From Bifidobacterium sp. ESL0775 (GTDB taxonomy: Bacteria > Actinomycetota > Actinomycetes > Actinomycetales > Bifidobacteriaceae): a DNA stretch of 64,000 bases. Position numbers and translations under genes: made by a program. This document shows positions 7,491 to 19,778 of this stretch, piece by piece (within the stretch, counting starts at the first letter, position 1; each line of letters starts with the position of its first letter). The stretch covers positions 1,984,001-2,048,000 of the forward strand of contig NZ_CP113917.1 of the NCBI RefSeq assembly GCF_029395475.1, given 5' to 3'. Under the pieces are notes generated by a model that searched no databases, was not told the DNA's origin, and saw only the letters and a program-made list of their open reading frames with translations.

Positions 7491-8462
7491 TCAGTACATC
7501 AGCGTGGAGAGGCGGCGACGGGCGGCCTTGAGGCGTGGATCGTCGGGCTCGGGGATGACGAAGTACTCGAGCAAGCGCTTGCGCACCGGCTCCAAGTCGG
7601 CCTTGTGGCCGGCGGCGAGGAAATCAAGCAGGCGCGAGAACGCGTCCTCGATCTGGCCACCGATCATATCGACATCGGCGACGGCGAGCTGCGCATCAAC
7701 ATCATCAGGATGCTCGGCCGCGGCGGCGCGGACCTCGCGCACGTCGGCGTTGCCGGAACGGGCCAGCAACAAGGCCTTGGAACGCTCGCGCGCGGCCAGG
7801 GTATCGTTCGGATTGGCTTCAAGCACTTGAGCGTATGCCTCGGCGGCACCGGCATAGTCGCCGTCGGCCGCAAGCTGGTGGGCCTGCTGGTGCTCTGGCG
7901 GAACCTGCTCGGCCGCGTCCGATCCCTCGCCTGCTGCGGCGTCGGCATCCGGGTCGCCGGAATACGGCGCGGTACCGGTGACACCGGCCTGCTGAGCCAG
8001 TTGCACGATCTGCGGCAACAGGGTATCCGTAATCTGCGTCAATTCCTCGGCGCTCGGCAGACCCTCGAGAATCGGCATCGGCCGTCCGCCGATAAGCGCG
8101 AACAACGCGGGCGCCCCTTTGATCTGGAAGGCCTGGGCGATGCCGGGCTCAGCGTTGATGTCGACGCGAGCGAGCTGCACCTGTCCCTTCATACCATTGA
8201 CGGCGTCCCCGAGTGTCTTGGCCATGGCGAACAGGCGGTCGTCGGTGGGAATCCACAGCAACAGCACCACGGGATAGGTGGCGGAGGTCTGCAGAACCGC
8301 CTGGAACGTGGATTCGGTGACGTCGATGACATAGCCACCGGCGCTCGGCGCACCACCGGCCTGTCCAGGTTCGGCCTGCACCTGATGCTTAATCGAGCTC
8401 AAATCGACCGCGCCAGCCAATGAGATACCCGGATTGGTCTGTGAATTGTTTGCTGCTGCCAA
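7491..8462 (-). CDS. Thioredoxin-fold/TPR protein (CnoX/YbbN-like)
   Basis: About 323 residues. After a short variable head comes a thioredoxin-like fold (residues ~45-150: VIDVTESTFQAVL, VVLLLWIP, VQLARVDINAEPGIAQAFQI, GAPALFALIGG). The CxxC is replaced by a PTDD-type loop, so it is not a classical disulfide reductase. The C-terminal half holds TPR-like helices (DYAGAAEAYAQVLEANPNDTLAA). This matches co-chaperedoxin-like proteins of actinobacteria. The TTG at 8462 is chosen because GGAAAGAAGG precedes it. Another TTG lies 36 bases upstream with no such site. A role in protein folding or stress is inferred from the family only. Confidence 0.8.
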   Translation of the reverse strand: MAAANNSQTNPGISLAGAVDLSSIKHQVQAEPGQAGGAPSAGGYVIDVTESTFQAVLQTSATYPVVLLLWIPTDDRLFAMAKTLGDAVNGMKGQVQLARVDINAEPGIAQAFQIKGAPALFALIGGRPMPILEGLPSAEELTQITDTLLPQIVQLAQQAGVTGTAPYSGDPDADAAAGEGSDAAEQVPPEHQQAHQLAADGDYAGAAEAYAQVLEANPNDTLAARERSKALLLARSGNADVREVRAAAAEHPDDVDAQLAVADVDMIGGQIEDAFSRLLDFLAAGHKADLEPVRKRLLEYFVIPEPDDPRLKAARRRLSTLMY

Positions 8463-8592
8463 AAGTGCCTTCTTTCCACCTGCGTCTTTGCGACACAAAA
8501 CTCGCTATCTACCCGATACCGTATATGACAATGTCTAATCTACCTGTTTCCCGACCCAGCACGGCGGCGCTTTGCCTGATGGCGGACCAGCT

Positions 8593-9600
8593 CTACAGCG
8601 CCTCGACCTTGATTGGCTGGCGTTCGGCGCCCACGGCGACGGCCTTCTTGCCTGATTTGGCCGGCGGCACGTAGAACGCGACCACATTGACGTAGGTGAC
8701 CTTCATGGTCCCCGTGGCCTTGCCCTGGCCGAACAGGGCACGCTCGGCGTCACTGGCCGGCTGGGACTCGCGCCCTTCGCCGGCGGTGCGGGTCCATTCG
8801 GAATCGATCTGGGCGATGACCAGGTCGCCGCCGTCAGTGGAGCGCATGACCGCGATCTGGTCCTTGACGGGGGTGAACGTCTGGATCTGCGTGCCATGGT
8901 TGCGTTCCATGCCCTGCTGGACGGTCTGGGAGAGCTTGGTCAGGTCGTCGCGGAAGTAATCGCTCGCGAAATCGTTGAAATACTTGCTCTGTTGGCCCTT
9001 GACCAGCACGTCGGCATAGTCGTCGACGGTCTGCTTGGGCGAAAGCAACAACCCTGAGTCATCGGCGCTGCCCATGCTCGACCCAATCGAGGGGATGGCG
9101 AATTGCGGCAACTTGGCGCCTTGGAAAAGCCTCACCACACCCCACAGCTTGTAGTTGCTGCGCGGGCTTTGCTGCGTCAACACCAGCAGGCGCTTGGACT
9201 GCTGGTCCTGCGTGGTGGTCGTGATCGAGAAGATCGAACGCGGCCAGCCGGACTGGGTGGGGATGATCGTCTGGGCGATGTCCTTGGGAATGGTGGCCTT
9301 GGGGTCGAGGTTGCCGGTGGCTTGGGCGATCGCCAGTTCGCTGGTACGCACCTGAAGGGCCGGGCCGGTGACACGTTCGCCAAGCCCGTCCGGGCTCTTG
9401 GCTTTGTCGGCGGCATCAAGCGCGGAAAGCGTCGCGCCACGTATCTTCTTTTCCTGAGCTTCGGTGATGTCAGGGGTCTGCACCGATGATTGGCTGCCCT
9501 GCGGCTGGGGGGCTTGGTCTCCGCACGCGGCGGCGCCGATGAGGGTGGTCGCGGCCAATGCCGCAGCCGTCAACGTTCTCAGCAGTTTCTTGCCATTCAT
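8593..9600 (-). CDS. Lipoprotein of unknown function
   Basis: 335 residues with a clear lipoprotein signal: basic MNGKKLLR, a hydrophobic stretch and the lipobox LIGAAAC with Cys near residue 26. The rest is a soluble extracytoplasmic domain with mixed strands and helices (for example SIFSITTTTQDQQSKRLLVLTQ and LWGVVRLFQGAKLPQFAIP), and no motif I recognise. Its ATG overlaps the stop of the upstream membrane-protein gene by four bases, so the two are translationally coupled and probably act together at the cell surface. Confidence 0.8.
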   Translation of the reverse strand: MNGKKLLRTLTAAALAATTLIGAAACGDQAPQPQGSQSSVQTPDITEAQEKKIRGATLSALDAADKAKSPDGLGERVTGPALQVRTSELAIAQATGNLDPKATIPKDIAQTIIPTQSGWPRSIFSITTTTQDQQSKRLLVLTQQSPRSNYKLWGVVRLFQGAKLPQFAIPSIGSSMGSADDSGLLLSPKQTVDDYADVLVKGQQSKYFNDFASDYFRDDLTKLSQTVQQGMERNHGTQIQTFTPVKDQIAVMRSTDGGDLVIAQIDSEWTRTAGEGRESQPASDAERALFGQGKATGTMKVTYVNVVAFYVPPAKSGKKAVAVGAERQPIKVEAL

Positions 9601-11252
9601 GCGTTCATCCCTCCCTTGTCGTCTTGCGGCTCGTCGCCAACGTCGTCTGATGACCTATCCGTTTCTGCGTCCGTCGTCTGGCCTTCATCCGTTTCATCCG
9701 TGGTCTTGTCTTCGCCGTCCTGCACGGAATCGTTGTCGGTCTCCGTGTCCTCCTGCGAGAACCGAGCGAAGTACGCGCGCAACTCATCGGGTGTGATGAC
9801 GCCGGTCTCGTCCTCGGTATGGCCTTCGTCAATCATGGCGTCGGCGCTCGAAGTCCGTCTGCCCTCGCCGTCCCCATTCGCGGCATGGACGTCATCCGGC
9901 GTTCTGGACGATTCATCCAGCGATACGGCGACGGGAGCCGGCACGGGCGCGACGTTTTTCTCGCCGTCCTCGGAAGGACGGCTATGCCTGCCGACCTGCG
10001 TCTCCTGGTCACCATTGGATTCGGGTTCCTGCTCGGCCTTGCCACGGTGGCGACCAAAACCGTTGCCCGCCCCGCCATCTTCTTTAGGGTTCGTGGATTC
10101 ATCGCCATCGTCGCGCATCTGCATATCCGCCACGAGATTGCGCCGGGTCGGATCGATGATGCTTGGGATTGACGGAGTCTCGTCATCGGCGTCGCCGCCA
10201 GCGTTGGCTGGCATGCTGCCAGTGGAGGCAGCCACGTTATCATCGCCATTTGTTCCAATATCCGCGTCGGATGCGCCGGACGTATCCGCAGAAGCGACCT
10301 TGTGCGAGGGCCGGTGGTTGTGGCTGGTATGCGCGATACTGGTGCGCAGCACGGCAATGCTGCCGGTCATCGCCTCCGAAATGGAGACCTCCTCGGCCTT
10401 CGCCGCCTCGCGCTTCTCACGACGGGCCTCGCGTTTGCGTTTGACCGACTCGTTGGCCGAGATGGCGAACAACGTAATCGACAATACCGTGAGCAAGACG
10501 CAGACCCCAGCCGCGATGAAGAACGGCAAGGCGTGGTTCGGCACCTTGTCGCGCACCCAATGCATGGTGATCGTCAGCTTGGGTTGCGTGGCTTTCTTGC
10601 CAGATTCCTTGGTATCGGATTGACTGGCGTCATCAGACTTATCGGCCCCGGCGGCAGAGCTGGCATCAGACGCGGATTTCGCCGAAGAGACCCCGGTATC
10701 GATGACCACGACCTGATCGGCCTTGACGTCGTTCAAGGTCATCGGAATCGTCCCGTTGCCGCAGCTGACGGACGTCCACATATCCGAATCCTTGAACGCC
10801 ACCTCGTCGCCTGCGGCCCCGGCCGAGGCGAGCTTCTGCCCTTTGGCGGTTTTATTGGTAAGCGTCTTCCATTTGTGCAGGCCGGTGATGCGTGTATAGC
10901 TCTGCCCGGCCAGCCAACCCATGGCGTCCTTGGAGCTGCCCTGCGCGACGCAGGTCTTGGGGGCGGATTTGCCGGCGTTCTTGCGGTTTTCCGTGGTTCC
11001 CACCTTGACGTTCACCGTCTTGCCCAGAAGATTGAGCACGCCTGGATCGGTGACCACATATCGTGTTCCGGAGATCGAAGTGTCCGCGGTGACTTCGCTG
11101 GCGGGCTTCCAAATGGTCGCGTTCAACGCGCCCAACACGATGAACAGCACCGCCAGAAGACCGAAAATGGGCGCGACGACTCCACGCATGATGGTCGCAT
11201 GCTTCGTGGGTTTGGCGTTGGGTTTACGCTGTTCGTCTTGTGTTGAAGTCAT
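9597..11252 (-). CDS. Two-pass membrane protein with long acidic cytoplasmic tail
   Basis: 551 residues from MTSTQDEQ at 11252. An earlier in-frame start at 11303 adds an unlikely head. TM1 is at about residues 22-45 (VVAPIFGLLAVLFIVLGALNA). An external domain with two cysteines (KTCVAQG, SVSCGNG) follows. TM2 at about residues 245-270 is LPFFIAAGVCVLLTVLSITL. After TM2 come a basic helix (VKRKREARREKREAAKAEE) and a ~280-residue low-complexity Asp/Glu/Ser/Thr tail. I do not recognise a family. It overlaps the downstream lipoprotein gene by four bases. Confidence 0.75.
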   Translation of the reverse strand: MTSTQDEQRKPNAKPTKHATIMRGVVAPIFGLLAVLFIVLGALNATIWKPASEVTADTSISGTRYVVTDPGVLNLLGKTVNVKVGTTENRKNAGKSAPKTCVAQGSSKDAMGWLAGQSYTRITGLHKWKTLTNKTAKGQKLASAGAAGDEVAFKDSDMWTSVSCGNGTIPMTLNDVKADQVVVIDTGVSSAKSASDASSAAGADKSDDASQSDTKESGKKATQPKLTITMHWVRDKVPNHALPFFIAAGVCVLLTVLSITLFAISANESVKRKREARREKREAAKAEEVSISEAMTGSIAVLRTSIAHTSHNHRPSHKVASADTSGASDADIGTNGDDNVAASTGSMPANAGGDADDETPSIPSIIDPTRRNLVADMQMRDDGDESTNPKEDGGAGNGFGRHRGKAEQEPESNGDQETQVGRHSRPSEDGEKNVAPVPAPVAVSLDESSRTPDDVHAANGDGEGRRTSSADAMIDEGHTEDETGVITPDELRAYFARFSQEDTETDNDSVQDGEDKTTDETDEGQTTDAETDRSSDDVGDEPQDDKGGMNA

Positions 11253-11367
11253 ATTGACATATATTCTACAAGGTGTATCCGATAGAAAGCTGGGAATCCG
11301 CACGAAAGCTCTCCCATCCTAAGCGAATCCGGGCATAAATCAAGGTTCGGGGCTAAGGTGGTGAACC

Positions 11368-12345
11368 ATGCATAACAACAATCTTTCACGGCGGTTCGGC
11401 CGCGCCCTCGCGGCGGCATGCGCCATCGCCTTGTCATTCGGTTTGGCGGCCTGCGGGTCGGGCAAGAGCGACAATTCCGGCAAATCCGCCGATTCCTCGA
11501 ACGGCATCCAGATGGCGGGCGTCAAGGCCACCGGAGAACCCGGCAAGAAGCCGAAGATCACCTTCCACACCCCGATGAGCGTGGTCAACAGCTCATACGC
11601 GGTGCTGCAGAAAGGCAACGGAGCGACCATCAAGAAGAACAACCACGTCTGCGTGCAGGCCGTGGCGCTCAACGCCAAGGACGGCAGCGAGATGATGAGC
11701 ACCTGGGAGAAGAACACCCCGGACTGCTCGATGGTGATGAATGAGCAGGGCATCAACAAAACGTATTACGATGTGCTCAAGAGCCAGAAGATCAACTCGA
11801 CCGTGGCATTCGGCATCAACGACAAGAACAACGCCAAGACGTCGTACATCATGGCGCTCACCCTGGTCTCGCAATCCAAGCCGATCACCCGCGCCGAGGG
11901 CGACAAGGTCACCGACGTGCCGGCGAACCTGCCCAAGGTGACGCTTGGGAAAAATGGCGCGCCGTCCATTGACTTCAACGGCTACAAGCCCGGCAACGAC
12001 CTCGTGGTCCAGCCGCTTATCAAAGGCAAGGGCAAGAAAGTGGCCGAGACCGACACCATCGACGCGCATTACACCGGCTGGGTGATGGGCCAGGATGGCA
12101 AGCCCTCGAAGTTCGATTCCTCATGGGACAAGGGCAAGGTCGCGAACTTCCCGCTGCAGAATGTCGTCGCGGGCTGGAAGCAAGGCCTAGCCGGCCAGAC
12201 GGTCGGCTCACAAGTGCTGTTGGTCATTCCGCCGGCTTTGGGCTATGGCAACCAGGCACAGGCCAAGATTCCCGCCAACTCGACACTCTACTTCGTGGTC
12301 GATATCCTCTACGATTACGGCGAGACGCAACAATCCGGCCAGTGA
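11368..12345 (+). CDS. FKBP-type peptidyl-prolyl isomerase lipoprotein
   Basis: 325 residues. The N-terminus is a lipoprotein signal peptide with lipobox GLAAC (Cys near residue 29), followed by a Ser/Asn/Gly linker. The first ~150 residues of the mature protein are degenerate relative to FKBP. The C-terminal ~110 residues are a good FKBP fold: DTIDAHYTGWVM, KFDSSWDKGKV, the NVVAGWKQGLAGQTVGSQ helix, VIPPALGYGNQ and IPANSTLYFVVDILY. It would assist folding of exported proteins on the outer face of the membrane. It is transcribed divergently from the membrane-protein/lipoprotein pair. Confidence 0.93.
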   Translation: MHNNNLSRRFGRALAAACAIALSFGLAACGSGKSDNSGKSADSSNGIQMAGVKATGEPGKKPKITFHTPMSVVNSSYAVLQKGNGATIKKNNHVCVQAVALNAKDGSEMMSTWEKNTPDCSMVMNEQGINKTYYDVLKSQKINSTVAFGINDKNNAKTSYIMALTLVSQSKPITRAEGDKVTDVPANLPKVTLGKNGAPSIDFNGYKPGNDLVVQPLIKGKGKKVAETDTIDAHYTGWVMGQDGKPSKFDSSWDKGKVANFPLQNVVAGWKQGLAGQTVGSQVLLVIPPALGYGNQAQAKIPANSTLYFVVDILYDYGETQQSGQ

Positions 12346-12381
12346 GAAGGCTTGGAAGGCTGAGTTTTTCTAGCTGATAGG

Positions 12382-12420
12382 AAAATCCCGGACACCACTT
12401 CAATGTGGGTCCGGGATTTT
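12382..12420. terminator. Bidirectional terminator
   Basis: AAAATCCCGGAC and GTCCGGGATTTT form a 12-bp stem between the convergent FKBP and nucS genes, with T/A runs on both sides. Confidence 0.9.
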
Positions 12421-12431
12421 TCATATCCGTT

Positions 12432-13229
12432 TCAGAACAGGCGCAGACTGTCGTCGTCGGTGCCCTTCATGTCCTCGTAGTCGAGGATGAGGCACTCGAA
12501 ACCGCGCTCGGTCGCCAGGACGCGGGCCTGCGGGGTGATGGTCTGGGCGGCGAACATGCCACGGACGGGAGCGAGCAGCGGGTCCTTGTTGAGGAGCTTC
12601 ACATAGCGGGTGAGCTGTTCGACGCCATCGATGCCGCCATGCCGCTTGATCTCGATGGCGACATGCTGGCCGTTGCCGTCGATGGCCATGATGTCGACCG
12701 GGCCGACAGGAGTCGGGTATTCGCGGCGCACGAGCTTCGCGCCCTTGCCGATGCGTTCTATCTGCTGGGCCAAATAATACTGGAGATGGTCTTCGACGCC
12801 ATCTTTGACGAGACCCGGGTCCTCTCCCAAATCGTAGGTCTCATCGGAATAGACGTGCTGCACCGTCACCTCGAGGACGTCGGTCGACTTCTGCGCGGCC
12901 ACACGGAACACTTTCTCCGGCACCGCCTCGGCACCCGCGTCGATATCGGTTTTGGCGGAATCCTCCGCAACGACGTCCCCTTCCGGATCCACCGACACCT
13001 CGGTTTCCTCTTTCTGGCTTACCGACACCATGCCATCGCCTTGTTCGGGCGTGACTTCCCTGATGGTGCAGGGCGCGGCCATCCAGTTGAGGGGCTTGTA
13101 GGAACCGAGTTCGGAGAAGATCAAGAGGCTCTGGTCGGCTTTGATCATCAGCACACGTTTGGCCATGGGCAACGAGGCGTTGAGCCTTCCGGAATAGACG
13201 GCGGAGCAGTCAGCAACAATAATTCGCAC
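12432..13229 (-). CDS. nucS: Endonuclease NucS (non-canonical mismatch repair)
   Basis: 265 residues. The N-terminal DNA-binding domain begins MRIIVADCSAVYSGRL and includes VLMIKADQSLLIF and YKPLNWMAAP. The C-terminal RecB-like nuclease core carries VDIMAIDGNGQHVAIEIKRH, with the D-x(n)-ExK residues expected at the active site. The extreme C-terminus DDDSLRLF fits a sliding-clamp-binding peptide. In actinobacteria NucS cuts mismatched DNA and replaces MutS/MutL. The insert at about residues 65-115 is acidic and variable, longer than in mycobacterial NucS. Confidence 0.93.
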   Translation of the reverse strand: MRIIVADCSAVYSGRLNASLPMAKRVLMIKADQSLLIFSELGSYKPLNWMAAPCTIREVTPEQGDGMVSVSQKEETEVSVDPEGDVVAEDSAKTDIDAGAEAVPEKVFRVAAQKSTDVLEVTVQHVYSDETYDLGEDPGLVKDGVEDHLQYYLAQQIERIGKGAKLVRREYPTPVGPVDIMAIDGNGQHVAIEIKRHGGIDGVEQLTRYVKLLNKDPLLAPVRGMFAAQTITPQARVLATERGFECLILDYEDMKGTDDDSLRLF

Positions 13230-13342
13230 CCTGCTACTTTATCCGGGCCTCTGGGCGAGACTTCAAAACACGGCTCATCATTAATCTGCCATCGTCATAT
13301 TTTGTCATACAGTTGAACACGCAACACACGATATATAGCAAA

Positions 13343-13375
13343 AGTGGAGACACCGATACGTTCGGTATCTCCACT
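13343..13375 (-). terminator. Terminator of the ATP synthase operon
   Basis: AGTGGAGA-c-ACCGA and TCGGT-a-TCTCCACT form a long stem followed by TTTTGC on the minus strand, 38 bp past the atpC stop. Confidence 0.85.
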
Positions 13376-13412
13376 CATTTGACGAAAGATGCCAACGACT
13401 GCGGCTATTCGG

Positions 13413-13696
13413 CTACTGCGTCACACTCTTCTTGACGTCATCGCCGGTTTCGGCGGCGACCGTCAGCGAGTTGGAATCGAACGACGCGAAGCCGTCGGAA
13501 ACCTCGAAGCTGTGGCGGTTGCCGTCGACGTCCACGGCCGAGACGATGCCCTTGTCGATGACGGTCATCATCGGCTCATGGTCAGGAAGAATGCCCATGC
13601 CGCCCTCGCTCGCGGGGACGGTGACGGACTTCGCCTCGCCGACCCACAACGGACGCTCGGCGCAGACGATATTCACCTTCATCGTGGAGTCAGCCA

Positions 13697-13697
<1 letters not shown>
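13413..13697 (-). CDS. atpC: ATP synthase epsilon subunit
   Basis: 94 residues from MADSTMKVNIV at 13697, whose ATG overlaps the atpD stop by one base. It consists of the N-terminal beta-sandwich only (GGMGILPDHEPMMTVIDKG, VSDGFASFDSNSLTVAAE), lacking most of the C-terminal helical hairpin. Short epsilon subunits are common in bifidobacteria. It forms part of the F1 central stalk and regulates catalysis. Last gene of the atp operon. Confidence 0.95.
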
Positions 13698-16188
<2,491 letters not shown>

Positions 16189-16191
16189 GGG

Positions 16192-17820
16192 TTACTTGTC
16201 CCCCGCCACAATCTTTTCCTGCTCGATCTTCGTCGGCGTGGTGGCGACCGGCTTCTTGATGACCAACGGCTTGCCGCCCTTGGTCACGTAGTTGCCGCGG
16301 TATTCCTCGACAGCCGCGTCCAAAGCCTTCTCCGTCTCGTCGGTGAAATCACCGGTGTCGCGGATGGTCTTCATGATGTCGGTGTTGTGCTCGACATAAT
16401 CCAGCAGGCCATGCTCGAAGGGCAGCACGTCGGCGATGTCCAGATCGTCGAGCTTGCCGTGGGTGCCGGCCCACACGGAGACGACCTCCTGCTCCATCGA
16501 ATACGGGGAGAACTGGGGCTGCTTCAAAAGCTCGGTCAGACGTGCGCCACGGGTGAGCTGCGCCTTGGAAGCCGCATCCAAATCGGAGGCGAACATCGCG
16601 AAGGACTGCAACGAGCGGTACTGCGCCAGCGAGATCTTCAACGTGCCGGAGACCTTCTTCAGCGCCTTGCTCTGGGCCGCGCCACCGACGCGGGACACGG
16701 AGATACCGACGTCCACTGCGGGACGCTGGTTGGCGTTGAACAGATCGGACTGCAGGAAGATCTGGCCGTCGGTGATCGAGATGACGTTCGTCGGGATGTA
16801 GGCGGACACGTCGTTCGCCTTCGTCTCCACGATCGGCAGGCCGGTCATCGAGCCGCCACCAAGGTCATCGGAGAGCTTGGCGCAGCGTTCGAGCAAACGG
16901 GAGTGCAGATAGAACACGTCTCCCGGGTAGGCCTCACGCCCCGGCGGGCGACGCAGCAACAGGGAAATCGAACGGTAGGCCTCGGCCTGCTTCGACAGAT
17001 CGTCGAAGACGATGAGGACGTGCTTGCCGTGATACATCCAGTGCTGGCCGATGGCCGAACCGGTGTAGGGGGCGATGTACTTGAAGCCTGCGGAATCGGA
17101 AGCCGGGCTGGCCACGATCGTGGTGTACTCCATGGCACCGGCCTCTTCAAGGCTCTGGCGCACAGAGGCGATGGTGGAGCCCTTCTGGCCGATGGCCACG
17201 TAGATGCAACGCACCTGCTTCTTCGGGTCGCCACTCTCCCAGTTCTGCTTCTGGTTCAGGATCGCGTCGATCGCGATGGCCGTCTTGCCGGTCTGGCGGT
17301 CGCCGATGATGAGCTGGCGCTGACCACGGCCGATCGGTGTCATCGCGTCGATGGCCTTCAATCCCGTGGAAAGCGGCTCGTCGACGGGATGACGATGCAT
17401 CACATCGGGGGCCTGCGCCTCGAGAATCCTTCGGCCTTCGCTTTTGATCTCACCCAAGCCATCGATCGGTTTGCCCAGAGGGTCAACCGTACGCCCGAGA
17501 TAGCCGTCGCCGACCGGCACGGAAAGCACTTCTCCGGTGCGCCGCACCTCCTGGCCTTCCTCGACACCTGCGAAGTCGCCGAGGATAACCACGCCGATCT
17601 CACGGGGATCAAGGTTGAAAGCCAGGCCGAGCGTGCCGTCCTCGAAGGTCAGCAGCTCGTTGGCCATGCAACCAGGCAGTCCCGTTACATGCGCGATGCC
17701 ATCGCCGGCCGTCGCGACATAGCCCACCTCTTGGGTGGGAGTGTCGCTGGGCTTGTACGAATCGACGAAATCGTCGAGGGCCTTTCGCACATTCGCAGGA
17801 TCAATGGTAAGTTCTGCCAT
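16192..17820 (-). CDS. atpA: ATP synthase alpha subunit
   Basis: 542 residues from MAELTIDP at 17820; an in-frame ATG six bases upstream is less likely. The non-catalytic nucleotide-binding Walker A GDRQTGKT is at residues 173-180, with a Walker B-like region [12 protein letters not shown] and the signature [20 protein letters not shown]. Alternates with beta in the F1 hexamer. Confidence 0.98.
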   Translation of the reverse strand: MAELTIDPANVRKALDDFVDSYKPSDTPTQEVGYVATAGDGIAHVTGLPGCMANELLTFEDGTLGLAFNLDPREIGVVILGDFAGVEEGQEVRRTGEVLSVPVGDGYLGRTVDPLGKPIDGLGEIKSEGRRILEAQAPDVMHRHPVDEPLSTGLKAIDAMTPIGRGQRQLIIGDRQTGKTAIAIDAILNQKQNWESGDPKKQVRCIYVAIGQKGSTIASVRQSLEEAGAMEYTTIVASPASDSAGFKYIAPYTGSAIGQHWMYHGKHVLIVFDDLSKQAEAYRSISLLLRRPPGREAYPGDVFYLHSRLLERCAKLSDDLGGGSMTGLPIVETKANDVSAYIPTNVISITDGQIFLQSDLFNANQRPAVDVGISVSRVGGAAQSKALKKVSGTLKISLAQYRSLQSFAMFASDLDAASKAQLTRGARLTELLKQPQFSPYSMEQEVVSVWAGTHGKLDDLDIADVLPFEHGLLDYVEHNTDIMKTIRDTGDFTDETEKALDAAVEEYRGNYVTKGGKPLVIKKPVATTPTKIEQEKIVAGDK

Positions 17821-17901
17821 GATCACTCCTTATTGATTAATTTGTTGACTGTAAGTCTTGTACGGCACTTTGCGGTGCCTTGTTCTCGTTGCGCGCCTCA
17901 G

Positions 17902-18729
17902 TCACATCTGGGTGGCGACCTTGCGCTTGAGCTGGGAAAGCTGGGCCTCGACGGTGTTGTCCATCACGTCCGCCCCGATCTGCACGCGCATGCCGCCGAT
18001 GACGGAGGGGTCGACCGACGAGTTGATGTGCACCGGACGCCCGAGCTTGGCCGAGTAGATCGCGACCAGTCGCTTGATCTGCGGCTTGGTCAACGGCGTG
18101 GCCGTGGTGACGGTGACCATCGACTCACCCATGTGGCGGGTGAACTTGGCGATCAGCCATTGCACGGTCTCCAGGAAACGGCGGTGACGGGGGTTCGCGG
18201 CCACATGCTCCACCAGCCGCATCGTCACCTTGTTGAGCTTGGAGTCGCCGAAGACGGTGTGCAACAGGTCAAGGCGGGCCTTGGCCGGCACGAAGTCATC
18301 GGAAAGCTTCGAGCGCAGCACCGACATCTTGAGCAATGCCGAATGGATCTGCGCCAGCTCCACGGAAACCGTGAGCGTGCTGTCGGTCGCGTCGGCGTAA
18401 TACATCATGGCGTCCACCGCGAAATCCTCGACGGCGTTGGCGATGTCCTTGACCCGGCTCCAATTGCGGGACACCAGATCGGTCAGGATGTCGACCGTCA
18501 AAGGATCGGCCTGGCCACCGAGAATGCCCGTGATGAGCTTGACCTTGTCGGCCGCTGGCCGGGACGGGTCGGTGAGGGAACGCTCCACCTGCGCGTCATG
18601 ATCAAGCAGATCAGTGACGACGAACAGCTCATCGCCGATGCGCCATGCGCCTGTGCCCTTCTCCCTCAATCGTGGGGCCAGGGAATCACGCGATGTGCGA
18701 TCGGCGTTCAACGACGCTTCACCTCGCAT
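17902..18729 (-). CDS. atpH: ATP synthase delta subunit
   Basis: 275 residues, the F1 part of the peripheral stalk. Typical regions are the N-terminal helical domain and the C-terminal VTTATPLTKPQIKRLVAI with DPSVIGGMRVQIG. The ATG is preceded by GGAGGTGAG. Unlike in mycobacteria, it is not fused to the b subunit. Confidence 0.95.
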   Translation of the reverse strand: MRGEASLNADRTSRDSLAPRLREKGTGAWRIGDELFVVTDLLDHDAQVERSLTDPSRPAADKVKLITGILGGQADPLTVDILTDLVSRNWSRVKDIANAVEDFAVDAMMYYADATDSTLTVSVELAQIHSALLKMSVLRSKLSDDFVPAKARLDLLHTVFGDSKLNKVTMRLVEHVAANPRHRRFLETVQWLIAKFTRHMGESMVTVTTATPLTKPQIKRLVAIYSAKLGRPVHINSSVDPSVIGGMRVQIGADVMDNTVEAQLSQLKRKVATQM

Positions 18730-18811
18730 TGCTCACCTCCATTCGTTGAATAAACACTGTCTTCAATCCACCAACGGTGGCACGACTTTCCGGTAATGTC
18801 CGGAAACCGTG

Positions 18812-19342
18812 TCATTGCCCGTCTTTCGTTTTCTTGTCGAGATCGTCGATCATGTTGTCGAGCATATTGTCCTGCACATCGGCGTCCTGGAGCTTGGAGC
18901 CCAGGATCTTGCCGGCAAGCGCCGTGGCCAACGTGCCGACCTGGCTCTTCAAGCTCACCATCGCCTGCTGTTGCTGGGAGGCGATCGAACGCTGGGCGTT
19001 CGCGGTGATCTGCTCCGCTTCCTTGTCCGCGCGGGTGTGGGCGTCGGAGATGATCTTCGTCGCCTCGCTGCGTGCGCTGTCGGTGATCTTAGAGGCGTCA
19101 ACACGGGCGTTGTTGAGCTGGTCCTCATACTTCTTCTTGGCCGCGTCAGCATCGCTCTTGGCCTTTTTGGCCTTGGCTATGTTCCCCTCAATCTTCGCCG
19201 AGCGCTCGTCAAAAACCGCCTGGAACTTCGGGAGGATGAACTTGTAGAAGGCCACCGCGATCACTATGAGAATGACCAATGACCACACAATGTCATACGA
19301 CTTCGGAAGGAACAGTTCGATCCCGCCTGCTGCCTGTGGCAT
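18812..19342 (-). CDS. atpF: ATP synthase b subunit
   Basis: 176 residues. One N-terminal membrane helix (IVWSLVILIVIAVAFYKFI) is followed by a long Lys/Ala/Asp/Gln-rich amphipathic helix that dimerises as the stator arm, including the conserved FDERSAKIEGNIAKA. It lies between atpE and atpH. Confidence 0.96.
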   Translation of the reverse strand: MPQAAGGIELFLPKSYDIVWSLVILIVIAVAFYKFILPKFQAVFDERSAKIEGNIAKAKKAKSDADAAKKKYEDQLNNARVDASKITDSARSEATKIISDAHTRADKEAEQITANAQRSIASQQQQAMVSLKSQVGTLATALAGKILGSKLQDADVQDNMLDNMIDDLDKKTKDGQ

Positions 19343-19415
19343 GGGCTTCTCCTTTCTTGCTTACGGTTTCCTTTGCGTATCTACGATTGAAACCTAATGT
19401 CTCGATGCGCGCGAA

Positions 19416-19709
<294 letters not shown>

Positions 19710-19778
19710 TCAATGCTAGTTGTTCAATTATAAATTTTCTATTTCCACGTCGTTGGGTATGGCCACGACGCGGCGCGA

